A DNA stretch of 64,000 nucleotides, taken from contig VZDJ01000594.1 of the NCBI GenBank assembly GCA_008694505.1, forward strand, positions 13,444,014 to 13,508,013. The letters are read 5' to 3'. Below the pieces are notes generated by a model that was given only the letters and a program-made list of their open reading frames with translations, searched no databases and was not told the origin of the DNA. Position numbers and translations under genes: made by a program. Below, piece after piece: positions 1-18,400 of this stretch; the first letter of the stretch is position 1, and every line of letters begins with the position of its first letter. This DNA comes from Cyanoderma ruficeps (taxonomy: Eukaryota; Chordata; Aves; Passeriformes; Timaliidae).

Positions 1-159
1 GGGAAAATCCTCCCTTTGTGTCCTCAGTACCTAGGTTTGGGGGTCTCAGTGCAGCATCCGGGGTTAAACCCAGCAGGTGCCGGTGCTGAGGGCAGTGGGG
101 TGCATGGGGCTGGAGTGGGGCTTTCCCCACTAAGGCTGATGTCTCCTTTCCTTCTGCAG

Positions 160-5376
<5,217 letters not shown>

Positions 5377-5415
5377 GGCAGGAGCCTGGAAACAGACAAT
5401 CCCAGCTCTTTAGTA

Positions 5416-5421
5416 AATAAA
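5416..5421 (+). terminator. VIL1: VIL1 polyadenylation signal AATAAA
   Basis: A canonical AATAAA lies 40 bases after the VIL1 stop codon, so the 3' UTR is very short, ending near 5440. The sequence that follows is GT-rich (GGCTGTGGTCTC), as expected downstream of a cleavage site. Confidence 0.85.
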
Positions 5422-5440
5422 ATGAGTCTGGAAAACAGGG

Positions 5441-6035
5441 CTGTGGTCTCTCTCCTCCAACCCCAAGGCCCAGCCCCAGCTGTGGGGGTTATTTGGTTAA
5501 GAGCTGAAACACAGGGAGACATGGGTCTTGACTGGGCACTGGTAGCACAGGGGAGGACCCTCAGCTCCTTTTCCCTGAGGCCTTCCTTTGTCCTCGCTGT
5601 GCTCAGCGGTGATGCACAGGCTGGGCACGCTCAGGGAGCCAGGACTCTCCCAGCCCAGCACCTGCAGCTCCGGGCTAAAGGTCCAGTATACAGCTGGAGC
5701 CACTCCTTCCCTTATCACTTGAACTGCAGTAAATACGTGTGGTACCAAAGGTAAAGAAGGGGACACTGTGCCTGTGCGGACAGACACCAGGGATCACTTG
5801 TCCTTGGATCCAGGAGGGGAGGAGGGCATCTCCCTTCTACTTGGGCTCTACAGGGATGCTGAGAGCCACTGAGGTGTCCCCTCTGGGGACATATCTCTCT
5901 CAGTGGGCCAGGATGGACACGTGCTGAGGGGCACTGAACACACACAGGATGTTCCCGAGCAAAGTCCCAGTGCAAAAGGGGAGGTGGAGGTGCAGTGCCC
6001 ATCAAGAGCCAGCAGAAATAAGATTCCAAATCAAT
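5441..6035. other. Intergenic gap between the convergent VIL1 and USP37 3' ends
   Basis: About 600 bp separates the two inferred cleavage sites. No conserved reading frame, RNA gene or repeat was recognised. Open frames here show no family similarity. Confidence 0.5.
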
Positions 6036-9000
6036 AGAGGGTTAATAAAGAGATTTTAATTTCACAAAAATCTATCTACACATCATTTAAAAACGGGCAG
6101 GGGAACCCAAGAGCAAAAACTGTAAAGAATAAAGAGGAACAGGTCTGCTAAAACACAGAGAAAAGCACTGCTCCACATCAACAGTGTAAAGAACCAGAAA
6201 GTCAGGGTGCAGGCTGAAGCCAGTGGCAGGCAAGGCTGGAGTCTGGCAGCAAACCCCATGGACAGCAGCCACTAGGGGTCCTGCACCCCTTTTCCTCTCT
6301 TTGGCGGGCAATTACAGGGATAATTAGCTCCATTAAAAACAAAGCAGATGAGTTCTTCCCAGCCCCCCTCCCCGGAGCACGAGTTCCCCACATGCCTCGT
6401 GCCAGGTTGAACCACAGCAGGAAGTGCTGCGCTGGCAATCAGTCCTTCCTCGGATGCAGGATGACGGGAAGGAAGATGCACGGGCGATCTTATCTGTGCA
6501 GCACCGAGCAGGGGGGAAGGCGAGGCCGAGGCCACAGGTGTTGCGGAGCTCTGCACTCTCCTCCCATCAGTCCCACTCTGCTGCTCTGGTTGGGAAAACA
6601 GTCCTTGCTTTGCTGTTTGTGCAGCCCTGCTGGCCAGGGCTCTCCAGGGACCCGCACACAAGCTCCAGTTCATTGACATGAAAGCTCTGCCCCTCTCGGA
6701 TTAGGGGGTGTAAATCAAGAGCAAATTATCGTAGTCAGACAACGAAGGGATAAAAGGAACAGAGGGATGGGAGTTCCTTGAGTTTCTGCGCTGAATCACA
6801 CTTGTACACTAGGTTGATTCAGAAGCGGGTAAATGTTTAACTGAGGAAGAGCTAGTACATGTTCAGGGCCCACAACTAAGATTCACCTACCTATACCCAA
6901 GGACAGGTATCCCACATGGAAGGGCCAACCTTACTGAACTTGTTGCTGCAACAGTGAGAGCAGTGGGAACGATACATGTGGTGGGCAGCACATCTCTTGA
7001 GGATTACACACCTGTCATCCTCCCCCCTGCTCTCGGGCAGGGAAAAAGCTGGCTTCTGCAAGGAAGGGGCTCTGTGGACACTCCTGCCCGGGTGAAGGTG
7101 CAACTGAGTTGCTGTATGCCAAACAAAAAGCTTAAATTATAGTATATGTCTGCAAATTCTTAATGACTAGAATAACAAGCAAGAACTTTCCATAAAACGA
7201 GGAACACTGGTTTCAAGCATCAGCTTTTGCACCTTGATCCAAACAAAACTGGTTTTAAACAAAAGTTACTGCACTGAAAAATCAGGCAATGTTTGCTTTT
7301 ATTATAAATTAACTGGAGTGCAGCGCTTTGTAAAAACAACCTTGCCACCCAAAAAAGCAGAGCTGACTTCTGATACTACAGGAATACCAGTTATTTACAG
7401 CACAAGCACAGGAAGTGCTTGGGGAAAACAGGTTTGCCCTCTGGACGGAGCAGTCCATCACATTCGCGGGGCGATCAGTTCAAAGGACAACTCCCACATC
7501 ACCACCTCTTCCCATCGCCCAGAATTCCATCAAAATTAGTATTGACAATAAAAAAGTATAATGCTTTGTAATAAATTAACACACACCCCCCTCGGGCTGC
7601 ATCTCACCAGGTAAACACTCTGGCATATCTACCACCAAGCCTTTGCTCCTGGCTCAGAGACCAGGAAGACTCCACCGTACCCAGGGCCGCTGTGCTCGTC
7701 CCACCTGGGGACAGGGAGGGAGGTCAGTCTTCACCACACCAGGGTCCCCCAAGTGCTCGGGGTGGGGAGGACACCGAAGCCGCTGCCCACAAGTGGGAAG
7801 AAGCCCTGAGGGCAGTGACACGCCCTGCCAGGATAAACTCGAGCGTGGAAGTGCCCGTGAAAGGTGCCTGCTTGTCTCCGAAATCTATGGTTTTGTCTGC
7901 TTTGCTGCAGCCGATTTATTCCTGAGAAACTCCTAATGATAGTTTAAAAAACTCAGAAACTATCTCAATGGCAAAAAAAGGTGATTTTCTTTTGTTAAAG
8001 AAGTCTTTCACCTCTATAACTCAGGCTGCAAAAATCAGAACTAGAGGCCAAAACAAGAGCAACTACTCTGCTTAAAGCAAGAACTTCTCTGAAATGAATA
8101 AATGTCAGTGAAAGGAAACATCTGCCCCTGCTTAATTAGTGCAAAGGTGCTAAAAAAAAATGAACTTAATAGGCTTCTCCCCGCACTGCTGAAACAAGCT
8201 ATAAAAGGAGCATCATGCTTCTAAACCCAGCAGAAAGTATCACTTCTTCCTAACCGTGTTCTGTTAATGCTGAACAAGGGCCTTCAGAAAGCTTTCCACC
8301 TGATTTAGTTTCACAGTTTGAGCACTCTTGCGCTCCTCAAAGAGGAGAACGGAGACATGGCTGCAGTACAAAGCCTCTTACCCTGGAGTAACACAAGACC
8401 ATGGCAAGACCACAGTTCAGTCACAGAGCAGTTCAAGTGCCAGGTGCTGCACAGGAAGGGTAATGCCAGAACGTTCTTTCCCTCCCAGAATATGCATAGA
8501 GGCTGTTGCTCACCTCCTGCCACTGCTCTGTTTGCTCCAGGTACTCAGCTATCCCAGAGTCACATCAGAGCAGCCCTAAGCAACACAACTCCAGTGTGAA
8601 ACACAGCACATCCAACGAGAGACCCTGCCTTTCCAAACAGCACTGATGCAACAACCTCATGGAGAAAATGCAATCAAATAATAGAACTTGTAAAACAAAA
8701 GAAATCACATATATAATCTTACATCTAGATGAAGATGACAGTGAATGGTGTGAAAAAAAAACCCAAAAAACAGAGCTGCCACCAGGTATCAATACATTCC
8801 ACAGCACCGACAGTTTGTTTCCTGGAACTGCATGTAAATAGCAGAGCGCTTACAACCCCATGAATGTCACAACGCATCAGCTTGAGTGATTCCAAAACGC
8901 CTGTTAGCCAGATGACTGGCAAGAGCCTGCTCAGTGATCTGGCTTTCCAGTGAATATTACTAACACAACACACGCCAGGTTACAGTCTATTGCTTAAATT

Positions 9001-9404
9001 GCTCTTGGAGAAAAGAAAAAAAAGCGCCAAGTGATATGTAAATCTTCGCCACTCACGCCTCACAGGTGAATGGGCTTTTAAAGTCGAGTCTCTTTTTGCA
9101 CTATTTTTTAAACCAGTTTATGAGCAGCTGTAGTCTTGTGGCTTGTCACAACTCTTTAAGGCTCCATGCTGACAAAATCATTTGAGAAACATTAAAAATA
9201 TCACCACAGGAAGGTCGCTCTGGATGTCAAGGTTTAAACACGAAGTTCAGGCCCAGGACTTGCACAGATGGTTCGACAAACTGAGTGTCCCATATTTCTA
9301 CCTTTTGTCTCATGTTTTCGCCCTGAGCTGTTTGTTATTCCTGCGTGTCTGGCACAAGTTCAGAATCCTCCTTGCTCCTCAGGAGGAACAAGGTGTTTTA
9401 CTCT
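6036..9404 (-). other. USP37: Long 3' UTR of USP37 (inferred)
   Basis: About 3.3 kb lies between the USP37 stop codon (9405-9407) and a minus-strand ATTAAA at 6055-6060. Possible earlier minus-strand AATAAA signals lie at 7298-7303 and 7915-7920, so shorter isoforms are plausible. No coding exon or repeat was recognised in it. The extent is inferred from polyadenylation signals, not from transcript data. Confidence 0.55.
6055..6060 (-). terminator. USP37: Likely distal USP37 polyadenylation signal (ATTAAA)
   Basis: Read on the minus strand this is ATTAAA, the second most common vertebrate signal. A GT-rich stretch lies downstream on the minus strand near 5937-5951. It is the last good signal before the VIL1 3' end. 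Confidence 0.5.
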
Positions 9405-9492
9405 TCACAGAGGCTGACGAACCGATCTTCCTACTTCCATGCTAAGTGGCTGTGCATTTTTTTCTGTTTCTAGTAACTCATCGAAGATATCT
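9405..9492 (-). CDS. USP37: USP37 last coding exon (C-terminal tail)
   Basis: This short exon encodes DIFDELLETEKN then a tail ending VRQPL and TGA. It matches the mammalian USP37 C-terminus in sequence and length. The acceptor is TTCTAG, and the first base completes the Lys codon begun in the exon at 10083-10221. Without this exon the protein would appear to end at a TAG lying inside the previous donor. Confidence 0.93.
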
Positions 9493-12400
9493 CTAGAACA
9501 GAAGGAAAGACCAACAGTGAAACTTTTGTACAATAAACCACTACATAAGATAGCCCTGAGGGAATCAGCAACTGGATTTATTCCACAAACTCAAGCATTA
9601 CAAATCCTGGCAAAGAGAGATGCCTTATCTGACATCTCCAAGCACCAGCAAAGACAGAAGAGGGGAACATAAACCTTCTTCAGCTCTGTGTGCCTGAAAA
9701 CACATAATTTCTACCTACAGACCTCATTTTGGCTGTGTCCTGACATGACCATGGCTGCAACAATACAACTGTTAGGAGCAGGGGTAAGAGCATTTACAAA
9801 TATCACAGCACTTAAGGAAAAACCCAAGCTCCATTATGATTCCTGGTGTAACACACACACTGAGACGCGGAATACTGTTCTTAAAATACAATTTAATGCA
9901 TTTGTTAGAACACTATGTATTATTGACATGCAATCCCACACCTCTGAACTTAGAGCACTTAAATTTTGTCATTCTGGAGACATTTTTCATCCCAGCAGAA
10001 GACAAGAGGAAGAAGAGAAGCCCCACTTCCCCACGAACAGCTGGTAATTATTTCTAGGACCAAAATTCCCCAAGACACCTACTTGTGCATGTAGAAGAAG
10101 ATGTATCCACTTCGGTCTCTGTCACATTGAACGGTGGTCTCTAGAGTTCTAGAGACTTCCAGGTCATTGTAGGTGAACCAGGACTGCTTCTTGATATCAT
10201 AGACATCACTGATATAATGACCTTAACAACAGAACCACAGAATGGTTTGGGTTGGAAGGAACCTCAAAGATCATGCTGTTTCAAACTGCCTGCCATGGGC
10301 AGGGACACCTTCCACTACACCAGGCTGCCCAGAGCTTTATCCAACCTGGCTTTGAACACCTGGGGGAATGGGGCAGCCACAACTTCTCTGCACACCTTTC
10401 GTCAGGCACCATGATATCCCCAACCTGCTCCCCCCATCAGCAACTCATGACAGAAGATTTGCTCTGCTGCCTGAATTCTTCCCTATAAATAATTCTGCTA
10501 TGGTAATCCTGTACTACAGATTTTTCAAGCTAGGCAAGAGATGAAGAATAAAATGTGGCATCTTTTACCAGAAGATGATGTGCTTCCAATATGGCTGACG
10601 ATGCTGATGAGACGATAGGAGTGAGGAAGCTCTCCTGTCTGGGGGAAAAAAAAAAGGTACAATTAAAGCTTTCAGGCATTCTTTTTTTCCCCACACAGCT
10701 TATGGACAAGATGAATTAATCCTGAGATATTAACTTTGGCTACTATATTCAAAGCTGCAACCCAGTGAAGGAATACAGAAACAGACACCCTGCTTCACAC
10801 TAAACAAGGAGTCTTTCCAGAAGTGGGCAATGTGTATTTAATCTATCAGCAAGCAAATGAACATGGAAAGGAGCCTCTCTGACCTCAGAACAGATGCTGA
10901 CATGAGCTCTACACTGCAAAGTTTTCTAAACAACCATTTCCTGAGCAACTTCCACTGATGTCAGAATTAATCCAGCAAATAAACAGAAAAGCCAAAAAGG
11001 AACACCATGCTTACTTCTGAAATATCAAAGACATACCACTGATAATAGTACACAGATTCAACAGCTAATACCGGATATGTAGCCCAAATTCTCTTGTCCT
11101 GCACCTGTAATGTCAGTGGACAACTGACCTCTTTACATATAGGGAACATGCTCTTTCTATCAATGGCTTTTGACAATTTTTTTTTGAATACTCTCTTGAC
11201 CAGGAAATGTTACTTATAGAATTCACTGACAATACTGTTAAAGAGGGTTTCTTAGAGAAACTCAGAAGGTTTCTGCAGCTGATTGCTGATTTTTTTTTTT
11301 TTTGGTAATTAAAATAACACAGTAAGACCTACAGATAGAAATTTTCTATGTTTTCACTTTAGAACATAAAAGACCTTTCTAGCCCCTACACCTGCTCTGT
11401 AAAACTACCTTCAATACTTTAAAGAATAGCTATATTTCTCATGGATCATCATGACCATGGAGCACACCTCAGCATTTCTTTTCAGCTCTTCTGCTTCAGC
11501 TTCTGAATACTCCATGTCCAGAACATCCTCATTCCCAGAGTCTTCATCAGAGCCAACGCTGTCCAGCAGAGAGCTGTTAAACTCTAGATAGCAAGGAAAC
11601 GATAACTGTGTGAAAAGCTGTGGACCACACAGGAATTCACAACAGGTTGAGGTATATCTACCCACATAGACAGGTGTAATAACATTTCAAGCTTCATTTT
11701 CAGGGGGATACTGGAATTTCCCAATAAAAGTTCTTGCCCTTCTCCAACTTTGTCAGAGCAACAGTTAAGTATCTTGGAATTAATTTTAGCACCATCTCCC
11801 TCATACTTTTCCAAAAGGGCACTATGGCAATGAAGCTGAGTGATAAAAGAGCAATTAACACCCAATTGGCTCTGGAGCACCAGTGGGCTGCAGACAGGAC
11901 AGACTGCAAAAGAAGGACAGCCAGTCTGGTCAGTGAACTGAGAGTTCCTTCAACGAGAAGCTGTGAATTACAGTTTTAACTATAAGTTGCATTAACAAAG
12001 TGCATTTTTGAATTAAAACTGGCATCAAAATGCTACTGCTGGCAGCAGGCATCTTTTCATTGTTTCCAATGGTAAGAAGGCTGCTCACCACAGGAACTTC
12101 CAGTTTGCTTGGCTGAGCAAAATGCAGCTTTCTGTAAAGAGCCGGAAGGCACCACTGCTCCCTGTACATGCTGTACCAAACTTCCCGGGGTTCTGCAGCT
12201 ACCCAACTAATTTAAGATTTTGTACAGTTCTCATTAGGAGAAGCAGCTATGCTTTCACCAGTTAAATTAAAGCTATGGAGTCCCGGGTGGATGAGAAGTT
12301 GAGATTAACAGGACATTGCTCAGGAATTTTTTCTTGTCTGTTTTCAAGAGACTATCACGCCAGCTGTGATGGAGTTGTTTTGCCAAAGAGATTCTCACAC

Positions 12401-15400
12401 TGTTTGTCCTGTTAAATCATCAGTCACTGGATTAGTATAATCTTCTTGGGAAGCTTACAGATGACTCCCTTACTTAACTGGGAATTCTTTACTGCTGCTT
12501 TCCACACTTCTTTGGGCTGTAAGGCAGACTACAGCCTAGAAACACAACCACTTTGGTAGGTCTGTGCATAAAGCACCTGCCACAGGAATTGCTAAGGGCC
12601 ACTTCACCAACAGTGCCAGGATGACTACTGGTTCTTTGCTTATGGCATCACTGGGATCCCTCATAAGACAAATGTGACCAGCTCTGCATTTATGTTCATC
12701 TCCTTGAAAAACTGCTTCCTCATGCTTTACAAACGAGACAGTATCAAGGAAATGCTCATATTTAAGCCAAGCAACAGCAAATCAAGGCGATCAAAGATCT
12801 CTAGCCTTGAATGATTCTTGGGTATGACTCAAGGAAAACCCAAAAATGACTGGTCACTTAGTCTGCCAGAGCTCAGGGTGAGGGATGCCTAAGCAGCATT
12901 CAACTTCTCTTCAGGAGCTAACACAGGTTCATCCAGTAACAACTGAGGGCCTTTAAAAGGCCCTGAGCAACTACAAGTATCTTAACACAATACTTTATTA
13001 TCCCTCCCTCTCCCTCTTTGGAGTAGGAATTTTCTCTCAGTTATGCTTTGCTCTGCCAGATTGTATGAAATCACTTGCATGCCAGCCTCGCACAAATGTT
13101 AAACAGTGCCTGAGGAGGCCTACAGCACTGTCTGGATTTGCAGGAGACAGACAGTATGTTTTGGGTGTCTTTCTTCACCCCCAACAGCTATAACTTGCAG
13201 TGAGGTCTGTCCCGCTCCCATCTTGTATCTGATAGAAACAGCACTGATTCATTTTTCCAGGGAAGGCTAGGGCATTCATTAATCAGCCCTAAAATACCAA
13301 CGCAAGTAACGAATGATCTTTATGTTCTGACTAGGGCCATCAGTATGCTGGCTTTGCTGGGAATGCAAAGTTTCAAGATCCATTGTGCTTCCTCTAAATT
13401 AATATTAGGCATTAATGTATACTATATGTGTTGCTTATAATACATTATACACATCTCTCTATATATCTCTATATCTAACTAAAAACTCAAGAGACTGAAG
13501 TAAGTAGTTTTTCAGCTTGAGCTTTTCCTGGCATTTGCTTTCACAACCAAAAATAAGAAAAACTGACCTTGAGTGCCAAACACAACAAAGTGCACACCAA
13601 AAGAACATGAATCCCAGCTGTCTTACTGACAGTCAGGAGCTGCACTCATAGACACATACTAATTTTCTCTCAAAAGCAACATACTGGAAGAACTTAAATA
13701 AGTTTCACCTTGTAGACTTAATTCCGTGGCTCGTTTGAGGTCATCATCCTCTTTCTGTTCTCGTGCCTCCTAATGGGGAGAGAACAAAATTTAGCTCATT
13801 GAGACATTTCACTGTTTAAAATTCTTGTGGTGCTCTTTTTCCATTGAAACTGTGCTGCTCTGGTTTCTACAACAAACTTGACATTGTAAATTAAAGGTTC
13901 TGTGTGAAGGAATGTTTGCAGCCACCGAGAGTCCAATGTTCCCGTGCAACAGAACCTGGGACAAACCTTCATTAAGGCTTGTCAAAGCTCCTGAAGTTTG
14001 GTATGCAGCAGAGCAAGTCTCCAGTAACACCGAATGCTTTCCCTGGATCATTAATTTGAAAAGCATCTGAATGAATTTGCAACCCTGTGCTCAGGAAAGC
14101 TGTCACTTACACACAAAGCTCCTCACACTTCGGCAAAATTTAGTCTACTTCTGACCAAAGCCAGCTGAGGGCACGGTCGTTAAATCCTGACAGATTTTGT
14201 TATTTTTAAACCATTTGAAAGTGGAGCCAGTGGTTCTATGTAACAGGTGTAATCCACAAAGGCAGGATGCAAAAAGACACCACTAAACAACTAGGTATTA
14301 AAAATATTACCAGGACCAAGTAGCAAAGAAATCTCAAGTCAACAAACACTTCTAATGTTTGGATAATATCATGCCCCTAATTCCTCCCACCACTCTTGAA
14401 AGCCCAGAGCTACAGCAAGCCAGTCAATAATATTTAATGAGCTGGCTTCTTAATTTAGGGTTTGAGTGCTTTCAGCACACCTGAATGCAGCACCCCAACT
14501 AAGTATTGCAAATCAAGATAACCACAGCCACCGCATTTCCATGCCCTAATCATTAGAATAGCAGATTTTTGCTTCAGAACTGTAGAAGAAACACACTCAA
14601 AGGGCAGTTTTACATTATTAGCATGAGGCCTTTTATCTCACTATTTCCAAAGGATTTGAGAATCTTTGTTAAACTACTCAGCACTGTTGAATCAAAGCTA
14701 CATCTGGCATGGAACATACCAACCAGCATCTCATAATGAGTAATGGGAGAGAAAAAAATCCAAGAGCCATGGAAACATCAGATCTCATAAGGAAAACCAT
14801 GACAGCTTTAGTATTAATAGAGAGCAGACAAGGGCACCTATTTAAAGGAAGACCTGGCTAAGTGCTTGCTTTATTCTCTGCTGCTTGGTTAAACTTGTAG
14901 AAATCAGTTACAGGTCTTGCAATTCAAGTGGAATACAGATAGTTAGCATACAACTCAAGAACACCATTCTTTCTAAGCCTAATTTAAAGGACTTGTTTTC
15001 AACTAAATTATTTGGGATCCTTTTTCCACTTTACTAACAGGGAAGGATCACATAAATGCTGTGTTCCTATATTCTTCATTAAGCATTCCCTCCTTGCTAA
15101 CACAAGAAACATACCTAGGACAGACACATCTTTAGCCTGAACCGACATGGCCATTCTTAGCCTTGGCTTTGAAACCTGCCTCTTCCACTGAGTCTTGACA
15201 GGACACACTGCAAGGAATGACTGCCAGGGAAGTTAAAGGTGGGCTGGGATTTTGATGTCAGAGAGGGAGAGTCTAGTTGAGGTTATCATCGTTTTTAATA
15301 TGATGTCACACACCAGTGGACAGAAGTGCACGGGGAGCTCTGAGAAATCTGTGGGTCTGTGATGTGATATGATGTGATGCGGAGTTTTCAAAGCACATAC

Positions 15401-18400
15401 AAAATGTGTCCAGATCCAGTGTCATCATGCGACTGACACTGGAGCTAGAAGAAACCCAAACCTTTTTCCATCTGGTTATCTCAAAAAAAGCAGAATAATT
15501 CCTTTGCAATTACTGCCTGAATGCAAGCTTTTCCTTTAGCTTTCAGGTTTCCAATGTTGGGGAAGAAAACTTAAGGAAGCAAACTATTTCTTACTTGCTC
15601 TTGAAGGCTTTGAGCCAGTGCCTGCTGAAGTTCTTGTTCTTCCCTCTCTCTCTCCATATCATACTGCTGCAGCCAGTCGATCTCCCCTTGGGAACCTTCT
15701 GGAGTTTTGTTTTCCTTATTCTCATCAAAATCTTTAGTTATCTCAGTGAAACTGGCAGGACCTGAGGAATCACAAAGTAGAGTTTATACTTTCTGGGTCT
15801 TCTGTTTGTTACCAGCTAAGAGCTCTTTAAATCACCACAATCCTTGCAGCATAGTGACATCTACTGACAGGGAGCTCACCCGCCATAAAACACCCACACA
15901 AGAGTCAACTGCAAAAAGCTCCAAAGCACAGTCTTATACTCATTTTAACTGATGAGTTCATTAATCAAATGAATCATTTGATTAATCCCCGAACCTGGTC
16001 TCTTCTTAGCCTTTTATGTTCACTCAAAACCAGCAAGTTTAACTACAGAAGCCACACACCACTAGGTTTCTGCAGCCATGAAGCTGACACCTGAATGTGT
16101 CTATAAGAAACCATGGATTATAAAAATCTGCATTGCGCATTATACCTCAGAGTGCTACAAAGGAAGCCACAATAAAAGCCAAACCAAATGCAAGATGAAA
16201 AAGAACACAAATCTCAAGCACTGTTTAAATGTGCTACCTTTTGCTTCAGCTAAGAGCCTCAATCTTGTGAGCACTATGTATAGCTTTAAAGGTGCACGAA
16301 GATTATAACTTTTTAGTTCACCATTGAAGTAAACACTGTGGCAGAAGTGCTTTATGAAACATCTGAAATGAACATTCATTCAACTGCTGCAAATACTCCT
16401 GCAGTTGCAGGACATTTAGCTTGTTGCTTGCACTAACAAAGTGTCAAGATCTGCTCTAACAGCTGAGGCAGCATCATGTAAAACTTCACGGTTTTGCCTT
16501 GTACGGACTTCAATTTCTACTGATTAGTTATTAACAAGGATAATACAAGGGTATCTCTTAACCCTTAAACACAAGACCAACAGCACCAGAACCGTATCTA
16601 TCAGTCTAATCCTTTTAAGATGAAAAAAAACCCCAGAATTTATTACATGACCTTTGAAAACTTTCAACATAAGAAGAAATACAGAACTTATATTAAACAC
16701 ATACTTTTTGCTTAAGAGTCACAAAAGTGCCTTCAAACAATTACACTGTACTTTCCAAAGAAAACCTGAACAGAAATACATTTATGTGGCCACATTCTAT
16801 CACAACTCTCTTTCACAACACCATAAGCAATATTACTATAAAAAGGAGGGCACAAAGCAGGCTGATCACATACTAGTATTATTCTTATACAGTGCCTTCC
16901 ACCATCAAGGCTGTCAAGAGCTGCCCATTGAAACAAGTGTCATTTTTGGTACCAGTGGGGTATTCTGTTGCTAAATAACCTCCTGGCTGTTAGAGGACAT
17001 GAGCATATTGTTGGTCTCTTTATCCATGCTACTGCAATTAAAAACCTGACTGGAAGCATGTAGCACACAAAAAATGATAAACCACTTAAATTTCCTTCAG
17101 CTGGCTAAAGGAAGACTCAACTTCCTCACACTGAGATCACACATGCACCTCCTTGTACTTAACCACGTCTCTCGGTCAGAGGCCATAATTCACTTGAGTC
17201 TCGTAAGCTTACAAGTCTACTTTCACATAAAAAACTTTAGAAAAAAATACAGAGATATAGTTAAATTCATTACTAACTAGTGAAAAATAGCTGCATTTAT
17301 GAAAGCATTCTAGCCTTATGCCATGTGAACACTGCTACTGTGCTGCCCAGGCTACAACAGCTACAGAAATGAAAATATTTTCTGCTTATGGAAGAGTCAG
17401 TTCAAGACATGGCCAAATATTAGGAAATTGAATTGTCTAGCACAGGAGCCTGTGGAAGCATGTGTTAATCAAGAGAGGAAAAAAATGGAAATTAACTTTG
17501 AATCATGGAAGTGACAGACTTACAAGAAAATACATTTTCACAGTTTGATGAATTAAATGCTTTATACACAGGGAAATGATAAAGTTCCTAAAACTCTGAG
17601 CAAGTCAGGCAGTTTCAGCAGTACACTTGCATACAGTTCCTACCACCAGCCATTACCAACCTGATGTTATCAGTCACCTGCTTTAGCCCACTAGAGTCCA
17701 GTAAGATGGTTACTTTGCCTTACCTGAGTCTAATACTGTTTTGGGTTTCTCCATCTCCATAGATTCCAGGTTGTCTGGCAATTCCTGAATTTCATCATCT
17801 CCAAAACCAGTGTCTGGGCTGCTTGTGGGCTTATCTTCATCCTGGCTCAGAGACAGAGAAGCTTCCCTTTTGCTAATCTCTAAGACAGCAGCTAGGAGCT
17901 CATCTTCGCTCATCCCATCAAAACCAGCGTTACCCAGCTCGGGTTTATCACCCTCCATTTTACTTCTTTTTGAACCCTAGAGATGAATGGAGTTATGATT
18001 AAGTGTTCAAATAAGCAGGTATATAACATCAGTTTTACATTTCCATGGAGATTTATTTTTATTAACCGCAGGGAGTAGGAGCTTGGCACTGTCAATGTTC
18101 AGCATAGTTACATGAGACTCAGTGGAGAGACAGCCTTTGTAGCAACACTTACTCCACACAAAAAAGTATTTAAATATACACTACAACCAGTTTTTACAGG
18201 CCTTGTGGATTAACATACACAAGATAACTCTTCCCTTCTCCTTCCTTTCCTTCAGAATGTTTCCTTTTTAGGTTCTGATGAATTCTCAAGCCTCTACCAA
18301 GTCAATGCTGAGATACAAGCAGAGAAATTGCAAGTTTGTTAACAAAGGATGAAGCAGCAACATGAGAGTAACTGAACTCAAATACAGGGATGGAAGAATA

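Noticed and set aside
10081..10083. Premature stop truncating USP37 after MHK
   Set aside because: The TAG is part of a GTAGGT donor, and a matching last exon with the expected C-terminus lies at 9405-9492.
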